Shown one piece after another: positions 8,424 to 16,211 of a stretch of DNA of 64,000 nt (positions are counted from its first letter, which is position 1; the number at the start of each line of letters is the position of its first letter). The translations under genes and the position numbers were made by a program. This stretch comes from Sphingomonas sp. (GTDB taxonomy: Bacteria; Pseudomonadota; Alphaproteobacteria; Sphingomonadales; Sphingomonadaceae). The notes beneath the pieces were generated by a model that saw only the letters and a list, made by a program, of their open reading frames with translations, did not search any database and was not told the origin of the DNA. The DNA is taken from assembly GCF_017744835.1 (NCBI RefSeq), contig NZ_JAGIAM010000003.1, forward strand, positions 806,001 to 870,000, in the 5' to 3' direction.

Positions 8424-9361
8424 TGGCGACCGTGCTACGCCCCGAAGCGCTCCATGCCTTGCCGCGAGTCGCGCCGGGCAGCGCCGCGCTTGCCGAGGCG
8501 CTGGTCGCGCTGCTCGAGGCCGACGGTATCGGCGCCTCGATCGTTCGGGATGCCCCTGCCGGCCCCTGGTTCGCCTGTCCCGACGGCGTGCGCTTCCGCG
8601 TTCCCGGAGGCCCGGCGCTCGCACCCGAACGCGTGGGCGATGCGGTGGCGCTGCTCGACCGCGCTGACCCGCTGCTTATGCGCATCGAGCGCGCGCTAGG
8701 CGTCACGTTCGAACCCGAGACAGTCGACGACGGCGAGCCCGAGCCGGGCCTCATCCTTTCGCTCGCGGCCGAGGACGTCGGCGTGACGATCGCCTTTCCG
8801 CTCGATCACCGTGCCGGCCCGCAATGGGAAGCCCAGGCGCGCGCGTTGCGCCCCGCCGAGTCGCAGCTCCCGTTGGTGCTGCGGCTGCTCGTCGCCGGCC
8901 CGCGGATCGGCGTCGACGAGGCCGGCGCGCTCGCCGCGGGCGATCTGGTGCTGATCGGCGCCCGCCCGGGCGCGACGATCGAGGCGAGCGACGGCGCGGC
9001 GCGGACCGGCCAGCTCGATCTCTTCTCCGGAAGCTTCACTCTGCATCCCGAAGGAAACCCGATGGCTGCCGACTCCGCTGCTCCGCGCGACTTCGCCGTG
9101 CCGCTCACCGTGCGCCTGCCCGAACGGGCGACCAGCGCCGCAAGCCTTGCCACGCTGCGTCCCGGCACCGCGCTGCCGCTAGGACCGATCACCGAGGGAA
9201 TGCCGGTCGAGCTGCTGGTCGCGGGCCGACTGCTCGCGCGCGGCGAACTGGTCCAGCTGGGCGACAGGTTCGCGGTGCTGATCGAGGAACGCGCCGGGAT
9301 CGAGGACGTGGATGCCCGGCCAATCGAAGTCGAAGTCGATGGGGCGGAGGCGCAAGCGTGA
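8420..9361 (+). CDS. sctQ: T3SS C-ring protein SctQ
   Basis: SctQ builds the cytoplasmic sorting platform that receives substrates and the ATPase. The 313-aa product has a divergent N-terminal region and two SPOA (FliN/FliM C-terminal) domains: SPOA1 at about residues 155-200 (VAGPRIGVDEAGALAAGD) and SPOA2 at about 230-300 (GPITEGMPVELLVAGRLLARGEL). Two ATG codons follow each other at 8420 and 8423; either can serve. The start overlaps the fliO-like stop, and the stop overlaps the GTG of sctR. An internal ATG at 9062, just before SPOA2, could give a short SctQ-C product as known in Yersinia; this is inference only. Confidence 0.88.
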   Translation: MMATVLRPEALHALPRVAPGSAALAEALVALLEADGIGASIVRDAPAGPWFACPDGVRFRVPGGPALAPERVGDAVALLDRADPLLMRIERALGVTFEPETVDDGEPEPGLILSLAAEDVGVTIAFPLDHRAGPQWEAQARALRPAESQLPLVLRLLVAGPRIGVDEAGALAAGDLVLIGARPGATIEASDGAARTGQLDLFSGSFTLHPEGNPMAADSAAPRDFAVPLTVRLPERATSAASLATLRPGTALPLGPITEGMPVELLVAGRLLARGELVQLGDRFAVLIEERAGIEDVDARPIEVEVDGAEAQA

Positions 9362-10053
9362 ACCTGGCCGAATTCACTCCCGGCTCGGCGCTGATCACGG
9401 TCATATTGATCGCGCTGGCGCCGTTCTTCGCAGTCATGGTCACCAGCTTCACCAAGATCGTCGTGGTGCTGAGCCTGGTCCGTAACGCGCTCGGCCTCCA
9501 GCAGGTGCCGCCGAACCTGGTGCTCAACGGCCTGGCGCTGATCCTGAGCCTGTTCGTGATGTACCCGACGCTGGGCAAGATGCAGGCCGCCGCCGCGATC
9601 CAGGGCCCGGCGACGCCGACCATGCCCGGCGAGCCGCAGTCCGTGGAGAATCCGATCGAGAGCACCGGCGACATCTTCGCCACCGCCGACCGCGCCAAGG
9701 AGCCGCTGCGCGAGTTCCTGATGAAGCACAGCGACCCGCGCGAGCGGGCCTTCTTCCTGCGCACCCAGCAGCGCATCGGCGATCCGGCCAAGGCGAACGA
9801 GCTCAAGGAGAGCGACTTCGTGATCGTGATCCCCTCGTTCGTGGTCAAGGAGCTCAAGCTCGCCTTCCAGATCGGTTTCCTGATCTTCCTGCCCTTCCTC
9901 GTCATCGACATGGTGATCTCGAACATCCTGCTGGCGATGGGCATGATGATGCTCTCGCCGGTCACCATCTCGCTGCCGTTCAAGATCCTGTTGTTCGTGC
10001 TCGTCGACGGGTGGGTGAAGCTCAGCCACGGGCTGGTGCTGTCCTATGCCTGA
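9358..10053 (+). CDS. sctR: T3SS export apparatus protein SctR
   Basis: SctR (FliP family) forms the pentameric core of the export gate. The 231-aa product has FliP motifs: SFTKIVVVLSLVRNALGLQQVPPN near the N-terminus, a hydrophilic middle with DPRERAFF, and the C-terminal ELKLAFQIGFLIFLPFLVIDMVI block and SLPFKILLFVLVDGW. There is no cleavable signal peptide, as in most SctR. Translation starts with GTG at 9358, overlapping the sctQ TGA (GTGA). It is followed by sctS after 12 bp. The order Q-R-S-T is standard for both flagellar and non-flagellar loci. Confidence 0.94.
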   Translation: MNLAEFTPGSALITVILIALAPFFAVMVTSFTKIVVVLSLVRNALGLQQVPPNLVLNGLALILSLFVMYPTLGKMQAAAAIQGPATPTMPGEPQSVENPIESTGDIFATADRAKEPLREFLMKHSDPRERAFFLRTQQRIGDPAKANELKESDFVIVIPSFVVKELKLAFQIGFLIFLPFLVIDMVISNILLAMGMMMLSPVTISLPFKILLFVLVDGWVKLSHGLVLSYA

Positions 10054-10065
10054 CGGAGGCGCACG

Positions 10066-10332
10066 ATGAGCGACGACATCGTCACGCTGACGACTCAGGC
10101 GCTCTGGCTGGTGCTGCTGCTCTCGGCGCCGCCGATCATCGCAGCATCGGTGGTCGGCCTGCTCGTCGCGGTCGTCCAGGCGGCGACCCAGCTCCAGGAG
10201 CAGACGCTCCAGTACACGCTCAAATTCTTCGCGATCGTGGTGAGCATCTTCGTCACCGCCAGCCTGATGGCAGGCACGCTCTACGGCTATGCCGACTCGA
10301 TCTTCTCGGGCCTGGCCGGAGTCGGCCGATGA
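10066..10332 (+). CDS. sctS: T3SS export apparatus protein SctS
   Basis: SctS (FliQ family) wraps around the SctR-SctT core of the export gate. The 88-aa product has two membrane helices (about residues 15-40 and 55-78) with the family motif VVQAATQLQEQTLQYTLKFF between them. Length matches the family. It begins at ATG 10066 after GGAGGCGCACG, and its TGA overlaps the ATG of sctT (ATGA). Confidence 0.95.
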   Translation: MSDDIVTLTTQALWLVLLLSAPPIIAASVVGLLVAVVQAATQLQEQTLQYTLKFFAIVVSIFVTASLMAGTLYGYADSIFSGLAGVGR

Positions 10333-11156
10333 TCGAGGCGGCGCCCCACGGAGTCGGCATCCCATTGTTCGCGGCGATGCCCTGGCTCGACCAGCTGCTC
10401 ACCGTCGGGGTGGCGGCGACACGTTTCGCCTTTGCCTTCGTGTTCGTGCCGATCTTCTCGCGCGAAGTGATGCCGGGGACGGTGCGCAACAGCATCATCG
10501 TCACCTTCGGGCTGGTCGCGCTCGCGGTCCAGCCGGACTTCGCACCCGGCACGCTGAGCGCGATGGACTGGGTGCGGATGCTGTTCAAGGAAGCCGCGGC
10601 AGGCGGGATCATCGGCCTGTTCTTCGGCACGGTGATGTGGGCGATGGGCGCCGCGGGCGAGATCATCGACACCAAGGTGGGTGCGACCATCGGACAGCTG
10701 ATCGATCCGCTGAGCGGCACCACCACCTCGCTCACCGGCATATTGCTCGGGCGCTTTGCGGAAGTGGTGTTCGTCACGGCGGGCGGGCTGACACTGCTCG
10801 TCGGCACGGTGATGGCGAGCTACATCGTCTGGCCACTCGGGCCCGGCGGGATCGCAGTGGACATGCGCGCAGTGCAGTTCTTCGAGGGCGAGTTCGGGCG
10901 GCTGTTCGCGCTCGCCTTCATCTTTGCCGCGCCGGTGCTGACCGTGCTCTACGTCATCGACGCGGCGCTCGGCTTCCTCAACCGCTTCGCCCAGTCGTTC
11001 AACGTCTTCGCCATGGCGATGCCGATCAAGGCCGCGGCGGCGGTGTTCGTGATCATCCTGACGCTTCCGCTGCTCGGTCAGGCGATCGTCGCCGAGCTCG
11101 GCACGCGCGCGGAGATCGCCGGCGGCGTGCTCCAGCGCACCGGGCAGCCGCGATGA
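10329..11156 (+). CDS. sctT: T3SS export apparatus protein SctT
   Basis: SctT (FliR family) completes the export-gate core. The 275-aa product is strongly hydrophobic with six or more membrane helices and the family region GATIGQLIDPLSG followed by TSLTGILLGRF. The start ATG at 10329 overlaps the sctS stop, and its own stop overlaps the ATG of the next gene, the LuxR-type regulator. Length and motif order are normal. Confidence 0.93.
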   Translation: MIEAAPHGVGIPLFAAMPWLDQLLTVGVAATRFAFAFVFVPIFSREVMPGTVRNSIIVTFGLVALAVQPDFAPGTLSAMDWVRMLFKEAAAGGIIGLFFGTVMWAMGAAGEIIDTKVGATIGQLIDPLSGTTTSLTGILLGRFAEVVFVTAGGLTLLVGTVMASYIVWPLGPGGIAVDMRAVQFFEGEFGRLFALAFIFAAPVLTVLYVIDAALGFLNRFAQSFNVFAMAMPIKAAAAVFVIILTLPLLGQAIVAELGTRAEIAGGVLQRTGQPR

Positions 11157-11542
11157 GCGGTGCGCAGGCCCCGCGGCCGGCGCTCGGCGCGCCCGAAGGG
11201 CCGACCGACGCAGAGGAGCTTGCGCGGCTCGTGGAGCTGCTGCGAGAGTCCGAGGCGCGCCGTGACGCCCATGCGCGCGAGATCACGATCGGGGAGTTCG
11301 TCGTTGCCGGATGGCGCGTGCCCTTGCTCCACCTGACGGGCCTCCAGACGCTCACTCGCAACGAGGCGGCGGTGCTGCGCTTCCTCGGCTGGGGCCGCGC
11401 CAACGGCGACATCGCCACGCTGCTCAACATGACCGAGAACACGGTCCGCACGCACATGAACAATGCGATCCGCAAGCTGGATCTCGACGGCGTGCGCGAA
11501 CTCAACAGCCTGGCGGGACTGCTCTTCCTGCCGCTCGAATGA
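11153..11542 (+). CDS. Small LuxR-type HTH regulator at the end of the T3SS operon
   Basis: The 129-aa product has a short N-terminal region with a likely coiled coil (about residues 19-45, ELARLVELLRESEARRDAHA) and a C-terminal GerE/LuxR helix-turn-helix (about 66-124, with LTRNEAAVLRFL, NGDIATLLNMTENTVRTHMN and AIRKLDLDG). There is no receiver or autoinducer-binding domain. Its ATG overlaps the sctT stop, so it is made together with the export apparatus. Just 8 bp after its stop begins the tandem motif at 11551, which recurs before the gene at 13454. It is therefore a natural candidate for the local T3SS transcription factor. The target is inference. Confidence 0.85.
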   Translation: MSGAQAPRPALGAPEGPTDAEELARLVELLRESEARRDAHAREITIGEFVVAGWRVPLLHLTGLQTLTRNEAAVLRFLGWGRANGDIATLLNMTENTVRTHMNNAIRKLDLDGVRELNSLAGLLFLPLE

Positions 11543-11550
11543 GCGCCTCC

Positions 11551-11585
11551 CTAAGCGAATCGTTTAGGCGACCTAAACGAATCGT
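11551..11585 (+). promoter_or_regulatory. Tandem 13-bp motif (copy 1), candidate activator site
   Basis: Two direct copies of CTAANCGAATCGT start at 11551 (N=G) and 11573 (N=A), a period of 22 bp or about two helical turns, separated by TTAGGCGAC. The core also reads as an inverted repeat: CGAATCGTTTAGG, then CGA, then CCTAAACGAATCG, with one mismatch. It lies 110 bp before the 211-aa gene and is matched at 13340-13374. Confidence 0.7.
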
Positions 11586-11695
11586 CGAGCGCGCCGCCGC
11601 GAGCTCTGCGGCACTTTTCCGACTGTCGCGGTGGGAAGCCGCAACCGGCCGGCTCCCCGCGAGGAGCCCGAAATTCTCAGCGGAAGGGAAGCGTC

Positions 11696-12331
11696 ATGAG
11701 CGGCATCTTCGGTATCGGCAGTTCACTCTTCAATCCTGTCAACCTCGGCCTGGCGCTGACGGGGCCCGGCGGCTGGGCAGCGCTGGCGACGCGCACGCTG
11801 GGCGCGGCGATCATGAAGGAAGTCATCGGCCAGCTTGGACAGCAGCTCGGCCTCCCGCAGGGCGTCATCAACCTGGCGCAGAACGCCTTCTCGGCCTCGA
11901 CCGGCACGATCGGCGGCCCGGCCTCGATCGCCGAAGCGGTGTCGCAGCTCGCGCAGTCCGGCAACCTGACCCCCGCCCAGCAGGGCCAGCTGCAGCGCGC
12001 CGCCGAGCAGGACTCGAAGGACATGTTCCAGCAGCTCGCGGATGCCTTCAAGAGCGGCCACGACATGGCCGAGGCCAAGAAGGCTGCGGCGGGCGGCAAA
12101 CGCAGCTGGCTGCAGGTCATCGCCGACTCGATGGCCGAGGCGCTCGACAAGAAGGTCGAGGACATGGACAAGATGGCCCAGGCGCTCGACAAGCAGGGCA
12201 GCAACAAGTCGGTCAAGGCCTCCACCGACCTGCAGGTCGCCGGCCAGGAATTCTCCTATCTGATGAACGCCAGCAGCACGGTCATCAAGACGATCGGCGA
12301 AGGCCTCAGCAGCATGGCCCGCAAACAGTAA
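11696..12331 (+). CDS. Putative T3SS filament/translocator protein with needle-like C-terminus, 211 aa
   Basis: The family is not recognised with certainty. The product has no Sec signal. Its N-terminal half is glycine- and alanine-rich and weakly hydrophobic (residues 1-75, with TGPGGWAALA and QLGQQLGLPQGVINLAQ); the middle is polar and glutamine-rich; and residues 136-211 are helical. The last 28 residues (184-211: FSYLMNASSTVIKTIGEGLS then SMARKQ) match the C-terminus of the 102-aa needle-like protein at 205-513, including identical MARK, and W138/ALD151 also align with W31/ALD44 with only a 2-residue length difference. This suggests an extended needle, EspA-like filament or early substrate. 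GGAAGGGAAGCG precedes the ATG. The tandem motif lies upstream and a terminator downstream. Confidence 0.6.
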   Translation: MSGIFGIGSSLFNPVNLGLALTGPGGWAALATRTLGAAIMKEVIGQLGQQLGLPQGVINLAQNAFSASTGTIGGPASIAEAVSQLAQSGNLTPAQQGQLQRAAEQDSKDMFQQLADAFKSGHDMAEAKKAAAGGKRSWLQVIADSMAEALDKKVEDMDKMAQALDKQGSNKSVKASTDLQVAGQEFSYLMNASSTVIKTIGEGLSSMARKQ

Positions 12332-12357
12332 CATTCGATCCCAAGCTTTCACGTACC

Positions 12358-12396
12358 GGGAGGGCGGGTCTATACTCGCCCTCCCCACTCGTTTTT
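12358..12396 (+). terminator. Rho-independent terminator after the 211-aa gene
   Basis: A perfect 9-bp stem GGGAGGGCG / CGCCCTCCC (12358-12366 with 12377-12385) encloses a 10-nt loop and is followed, after a short gap, by GTTTTT at 12391. It separates the 211-aa gene from the next gene, whose start lies 15 bp beyond the T-run. The gap before the T-run makes termination probably partial. Confidence 0.55.
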
Positions 12397-12410
12397 GAAC
12401 GGAGGGTCCC

Positions 12411-13328
12411 ATGAAGCGCGCGCTCTCACTCCTGCTCGGCCTGACGCTGCTCTGGCCGGCGGCGGCCTCGGCACAGGACATGGGCTGGAGCACGATCATT
12501 CCCTCGGTGACTGGAACCGATACGCTGGGCCTGCGTCTGCGCGACCAGATGCGCGGGGATGCGCCGCGCGGCGAGGCACGGCGACGGGGCAGCGCGCAGG
12601 AGCAGCAACGCTTCTTCGCTGCGCCGACCGGAGCGCCGGCGGCGGCGGACCTGGCAGAGCTGCGCTTCAGCCCATCCAAGTCGCGCCGCGCCGCGAACCT
12701 GGCGCAGTTCGTCAGCAAGACCCGCAAGATCGACGCCGGTAACGCGCAGGATCTCGAACGGCTGTTCGCGCAGGGCGATTTCATCGAGCGACTGGGCAAG
12801 TCCCTCGCGCCGCTCGGACTAGGCGTGGACAATGTTGCCGACGCCTATGCGATCTGGATGATCAGCGCCTGGAATGCCACCCAGGGACGCAACGACACGC
12901 CCAGCCGGGGCACGGCCCAGGCTGTGCGCGCGCAGATGGCGCGGGCGCTGGGCTCGGCCCGCGAGATAGCTTCCGCCAATGATGCGGCGAAACAGGAGCT
13001 TGCCGAGGCGCTGCTGGTGCAGACGGCGCTGGTCGACGCCGCGGTCGACCAGAACAGGAGCAATCCCGGGCGCATGCAACAGTTCGGCGCGGCCGTGAAC
13101 CAGGGCGCCAAGCGCATGGGCATCGATCTGACGACGATGGCCCTGACCGAGCATGGCTTCGTTCCGGCCAGCGCGGGCAGCACTGTCGCGCCTGCGCTGC
13201 CCGGCGAATCAAGGAAGGCGCGGGCAGCCTTCGGGTCCGACGCCACGACGCTCCTCTACGCACCTGCTGCCCTCGCCGCGCTGGGTGGCGTCGGCGGCCT
13301 TATCTGGCTCACGCGCGGGCGCGGCTGA
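12411..13328 (+). CDS. Exported protein with C-terminal membrane anchor (DUF6683-like)
   Basis: The 305-aa product has a clear Sec signal peptide (residues 1-22, ending ASAQ) and a C-terminal hydrophobic helix followed by RGRG (about 281-305), so it should sit in the envelope with its body in the periplasm. The middle contains LRFSPSKSRRAANLAQFVSK and an alanine-rich helical part; this resembles the DUF6683 group, but the match is from memory of the pattern. GGAGGG precedes the ATG. It lies between two probable T3SS substrate genes on the same strand, so an accessory role in T3SS envelope assembly is possible, but nothing in the sequence shows it directly. Confidence 0.6.
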   Translation: MKRALSLLLGLTLLWPAAASAQDMGWSTIIPSVTGTDTLGLRLRDQMRGDAPRGEARRRGSAQEQQRFFAAPTGAPAAADLAELRFSPSKSRRAANLAQFVSKTRKIDAGNAQDLERLFAQGDFIERLGKSLAPLGLGVDNVADAYAIWMISAWNATQGRNDTPSRGTAQAVRAQMARALGSAREIASANDAAKQELAEALLVQTALVDAAVDQNRSNPGRMQQFGAAVNQGAKRMGIDLTTMALTEHGFVPASAGSTVAPALPGESRKARAAFGSDATTLLYAPAALAALGGVGGLIWLTRGRG

Positions 13329-13339
13329 CGCCTGGCGCA

Positions 13340-13374
13340 CTAATCGAATCGTTTAGGCGGTCTAATCGAATCGT
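13340..13374 (+). promoter_or_regulatory. Tandem 13-bp motif (copy 2), candidate activator site
   Basis: Two identical direct copies of CTAATCGAATCGT start at 13340 and 13362, again 22 bp apart with TTAGGCGGT between. The layout is the same as at 11551-11585. It lies 79 bp upstream of the 483-aa gene and immediately after the previous coding region. Confidence 0.7.
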
Positions 13375-13453
13375 GGAGGGCCCCGGGGCTCGACCAAGGT
13401 CATGAAGGGGCGATGCCGGAGCCGCTCCGGTGCGTTCCCGCGAGGAGAAGACC

Positions 13454-14905
13454 ATGGTTAGCCCCGTCCAACAGGCCGCCGTCGACTATATCAAGGGAAA
13501 GCTCGACAGCTCGGGCTGGTTCAACACGACCAGTCATGGCGAGATGAACGACATCCGGAGCAAGCTCCAAGGCCTCTCCGCCAGCGACGCCGACGCCGTG
13601 ATCGACGAGCTGCAGCGCCAGGGCCAGCTCGACAAGTTCGCGAGCGAAGCGGTCGACGGCGACTGGTTCGGCAACGGCGGCTATTCGGCGGACGAGCGGC
13701 GCGACCTTTTCACCGACCTCGCCCAGAAGCTCGACGGCCAGAGCCTGGCGGCAGTGAGCGACGCCTTCGCCAGGACCGATGACGGGACCGACGGTTTCAA
13801 TCGCGTCGGCGAGCTGGCCGACGCCGTGGCGACGCACGCCTCAAGCTACGACAAGGTCCAATATGTCGAGGCGATGAAGGCCAAGGTCACCGGCGGCAAG
13901 GACTGGATCGAGAGCCATGTCTTCAGCACCGAGAGCCACAAGGCCGATCCCGAAGCGGCGGCGGTGGGTAAGGTGCTCACCAGTCTGAAGGGCAGCGCCT
14001 ATGCCGGCGATGCCTTCAAGACGCTGAGCCCCGACCAACTGCGCGCAGTGATGTCGGCATCGATCGACGAGACGATGACCTCCGGCATGGGATCGCCCAG
14101 CGTCAGCTGGAATGCCGAGAAGTTCACCGGGCTGATGGACGCCGCCGCGTCGATCTCCGACCCCGACATCAAGGCCCGGATCTTCGATGCCGGCGCCGAC
14201 ACGCTGCGCGGCGTGCGCGAGACCAGCGGCTTCATGGGACAGCCGGTCATCAGCGGCAAGGACGAGACGATGAAAACCATCGCCGACAGCCTAACCAAGA
14301 TCCTCGACAGCGATACCACCGGCGTGGTCCGCGAGCTCGCCTACAACAGCGAGACGCTCGACGGCTCCGATCTCGCCACCTACTCGCGGGCGCTGATGGA
14401 GGGCGGAGAGGAGAAGAAGCTGGGCGAGATCATGGCCAAGCTCCAGCTCGGAAACGGACTGAATGAGAATCCGGCCGCACGGCTCGACCAGGTGAGCCAG
14501 GTAAAGGTCGCCAACGGCGGCTCGCAGGACCGCCGCGAGAACGCGGGCGCGCTCGGCTATTTCGTCGGGGCGACCTATGCCGGCGCGCAATCCTGGTCGA
14601 CCGACGTGAAGAAGCAGCAGGAGCTGATGACCTCGGTGCTCGATTCGACGCTGACGCTCGTCGACAAGGCGAAGATCGGCGGGCCGGCCGCCACCGCGGT
14701 GGGCACCACCGCCAGCGTCGCCAAGGAATGGACGCATTATGCGATCCGCTGGGCGCTCGAGGATCATGGCCTGGCACCGGCGCAGCGGCTCGAGCGCGCG
14801 GCGCTGCCGGTCGATCCGAGCACGCAGGAGCTCGCGGTGGGCGACGACATCCGCAACGCATTCAACACGACGCTGAGCACCGTGCAGCGGACCGCCCAGC
14901 CTTGA
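13454..14905 (+). CDS. 483-aa protein of unknown family, candidate T3SS substrate
   Basis: I do not recognise a family. The product has no signal peptide and no clear membrane helix. It is polar and helical, starting MVSPVQQAAVDYIKGKLDSS, with repeated D/S-rich turns; residues near 300-345 carry DLATYSRALMEGGEEKKLGE and LGNGLNENPAARL, and a small alanine/glycine patch lies near 405-420. Composition and size suit an effector or translocator. The ATG at 13454 is preceded by GAGGAGAAG; an upstream in-frame GTG (13430) is less likely. Promoter-proximal copy 2 of the tandem motif and the T3SS neighbours point to type III secretion, by inference. The next gene overlaps its stop. Confidence 0.6.
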   Translation: MVSPVQQAAVDYIKGKLDSSGWFNTTSHGEMNDIRSKLQGLSASDADAVIDELQRQGQLDKFASEAVDGDWFGNGGYSADERRDLFTDLAQKLDGQSLAAVSDAFARTDDGTDGFNRVGELADAVATHASSYDKVQYVEAMKAKVTGGKDWIESHVFSTESHKADPEAAAVGKVLTSLKGSAYAGDAFKTLSPDQLRAVMSASIDETMTSGMGSPSVSWNAEKFTGLMDAAASISDPDIKARIFDAGADTLRGVRETSGFMGQPVISGKDETMKTIADSLTKILDSDTTGVVRELAYNSETLDGSDLATYSRALMEGGEEKKLGEIMAKLQLGNGLNENPAARLDQVSQVKVANGGSQDRRENAGALGYFVGATYAGAQSWSTDVKKQQELMTSVLDSTLTLVDKAKIGGPAATAVGTTASVAKEWTHYAIRWALEDHGLAPAQRLERAALPVDPSTQELAVGDDIRNAFNTTLSTVQRTAQP

Positions 14906-15357
14906 GGCGGGCGGCGCCCGCTTCGGCATGGCGGTGGCGCGCGCCCATGCTGGCGGCGCCGATGCTCGGCGCCTGCGCGCCCTCCCCGGCCCAGGTGCCC
15001 GAGCCTCCGGCGATGCTGGCCAGCTCCGCCGAATATGGCTTCGGGGACACGATCGCCGCCGCCGATCAAGCTGCGCTGGCGCATGTCATCGACCTGCTGG
15101 CGCCGCGCTACGGCAGCCCGCAGGTGACGCGCTACGTAGCGCGCGCCGGTGCGGACCTCGGCCAGTTGCGAACCTATTACGATGCGCGGGCGAATGCCGC
15201 GGGCTGGCAGGCGATCGGCGACGTGCAGGGTGTGCTGTCGCTAAGGGAGAATGCGATCGCCTACAGCTCCGGGAGTTCGGCGTTCGCCGTAGTCTGGATC
15301 GCGCCCAGGACGGACTCGCCAGCGGTTCCGGTCAACGTGGTCCGCTTCGACCGCTGA
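14902..15357 (+). CDS. Small lipoprotein of unknown function, TTG start
   Basis: The frame open from 14902 gives 151 aa starting with TTG, which overlaps the previous gene's TGA (TTGA). The N-terminus has arginines, then MLAAPMLGAC, a good lipobox (LGA-C) at about residues 22-25. A start at the internal ATG (14947) would leave too short a signal. The mature part (about 125 aa) has an alpha/beta look, with VIDLLAPRYGSPQVTRYVAR and ENAIAYSSGSSAFAVVWIAP. Translational coupling to the 483-aa gene suggests a linked role. Function is unknown; a pilotin or chaperone-like envelope role would be guesswork. Confidence 0.65.
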   Translation: MRRAAPASAWRWRAPMLAAPMLGACAPSPAQVPEPPAMLASSAEYGFGDTIAAADQAALAHVIDLLAPRYGSPQVTRYVARAGADLGQLRTYYDARANAAGWQAIGDVQGVLSLRENAIAYSSGSSAFAVVWIAPRTDSPAVPVNVVRFDR

Positions 15358-15364
15358 TCGTTCG

Positions 15365-16201
15365 CTAGCGCAGCTGGCAGACGTCGATCACGTCCATGTC
15401 GTTATAGTCGAGGTTCTCGCCCGCCATCGCCCAGATGAAGCTGTAGCTGCGCGTGCCCGCGCCCATATGGACCGACCAGGGCGGCGAGATCACCACTTCT
15501 TCGTTGCGCATCACGATGTGACGCAGATCGTCGGGGCGACCCATATAGTGGAACAGCCGCGCGTCCTCCTCGAGGTCGAAATAGAGGTAGATCTCCGAGC
15601 GTCGCTCATGGACGTGCGGCGGCATGGTGTTCCAGACGCTGCCGGGCTCGAGCCGCGTCAGGCCAAGGCACAGCGAGGCGCTCTGGCAGACGTGTGGCAG
15701 GATGAGCTGGTAGATCGTGCGATCGTTGGAAGTCTCCAGGCTGCCTCGCCGCATCGGACTGGTATCGGCCGCGGTGATCTTGCGCAGCGGAAAGGCCGCG
15801 TGCGCCGGGACCGAGAGCAGATAGAAGCGCGCGCCCTCGCCCGCGAACCGCACGTCGCGCGAGCCCATCGGCACGTAGAGCGCTTCATATTTGGTGAGCC
15901 GGATCGCCTCGCCATCGACGGTGATGGTACCCTCGCCTTCGCCGATGTTCACCACCCCAAGTTCGCGGCGTTCGAGCAGCGGATGGCCCGCGGCGCTCTC
16001 GGGTTCGGTCTGGACCGGCAGAGGCAGCTCCGCGCCCGCGGGCACCGCACCGCCGATCACGAACCGCTCGCCGTGCGAATAGGTCAGCACCAACTCGCCC
16101 GGGCGGAACAGGCCGGAGACGAGGTGACGGTCGCGCAGCGCCTGGTTGGAGGCGCCGTCCATCATCTCCGGATGCGCGGCGTGATAGATCTTCTCGAACA
16201 A
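15365..16201 (-). CDS. kduI: 5-keto-4-deoxyuronate isomerase KduI
   Basis: KduI converts 5-keto-4-deoxyuronate, the product of unsaturated galacturonate, to 2,5-diketo-3-deoxygluconate in cytoplasmic pectin catabolism. Starting at TTG 16201 the protein has 278 aa, the E. coli length, and the zinc ligands fall at H196, H198, E203 and H245, the same numbers as in E. coli KduI; this fixes the start. The motif [18 protein letters not shown] is clear. A longer frame reaching into the neighbour (to 16276) gives a non-homologous N-terminus. It lies 10 bp after the GH105 gene, with which it is clearly co-transcribed. Confidence 0.93.
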   Translation of the reverse strand: MFEKIYHAAHPEMMDGASNQALRDRHLVSGLFRPGELVLTYSHGERFVIGGAVPAGAELPLPVQTEPESAAGHPLLERRELGVVNIGEGEGTITVDGEAIRLTKYEALYVPMGSRDVRFAGEGARFYLLSVPAHAAFPLRKITAADTSPMRRGSLETSNDRTIYQLILPHVCQSASLCLGLTRLEPGSVWNTMPPHVHERRSEIYLYFDLEEDARLFHYMGRPDDLRHIVMRNEEVVISPPWSVHMGAGTRSYSFIWAMAGENLDYNDMDVIDVCQLR

Positions 16202-16211
16202 GCCGACGGCC

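Noticed and set aside
1..11156. Interpretation of the export genes as a flagellar locus
   Set aside because: The secretin SctC, the FHA-containing SctD and SctV/SctU-type signatures show a non-flagellar system despite the FliO-like gene.
6881..15357. Search for known PIP-box (TTCGC-N15-TTCGC) or hrp-box promoters before the T3SS genes
   Set aside because: No matching sequence was seen; the tandem CTAANCGAATCGT motif has different sequence and spacing.
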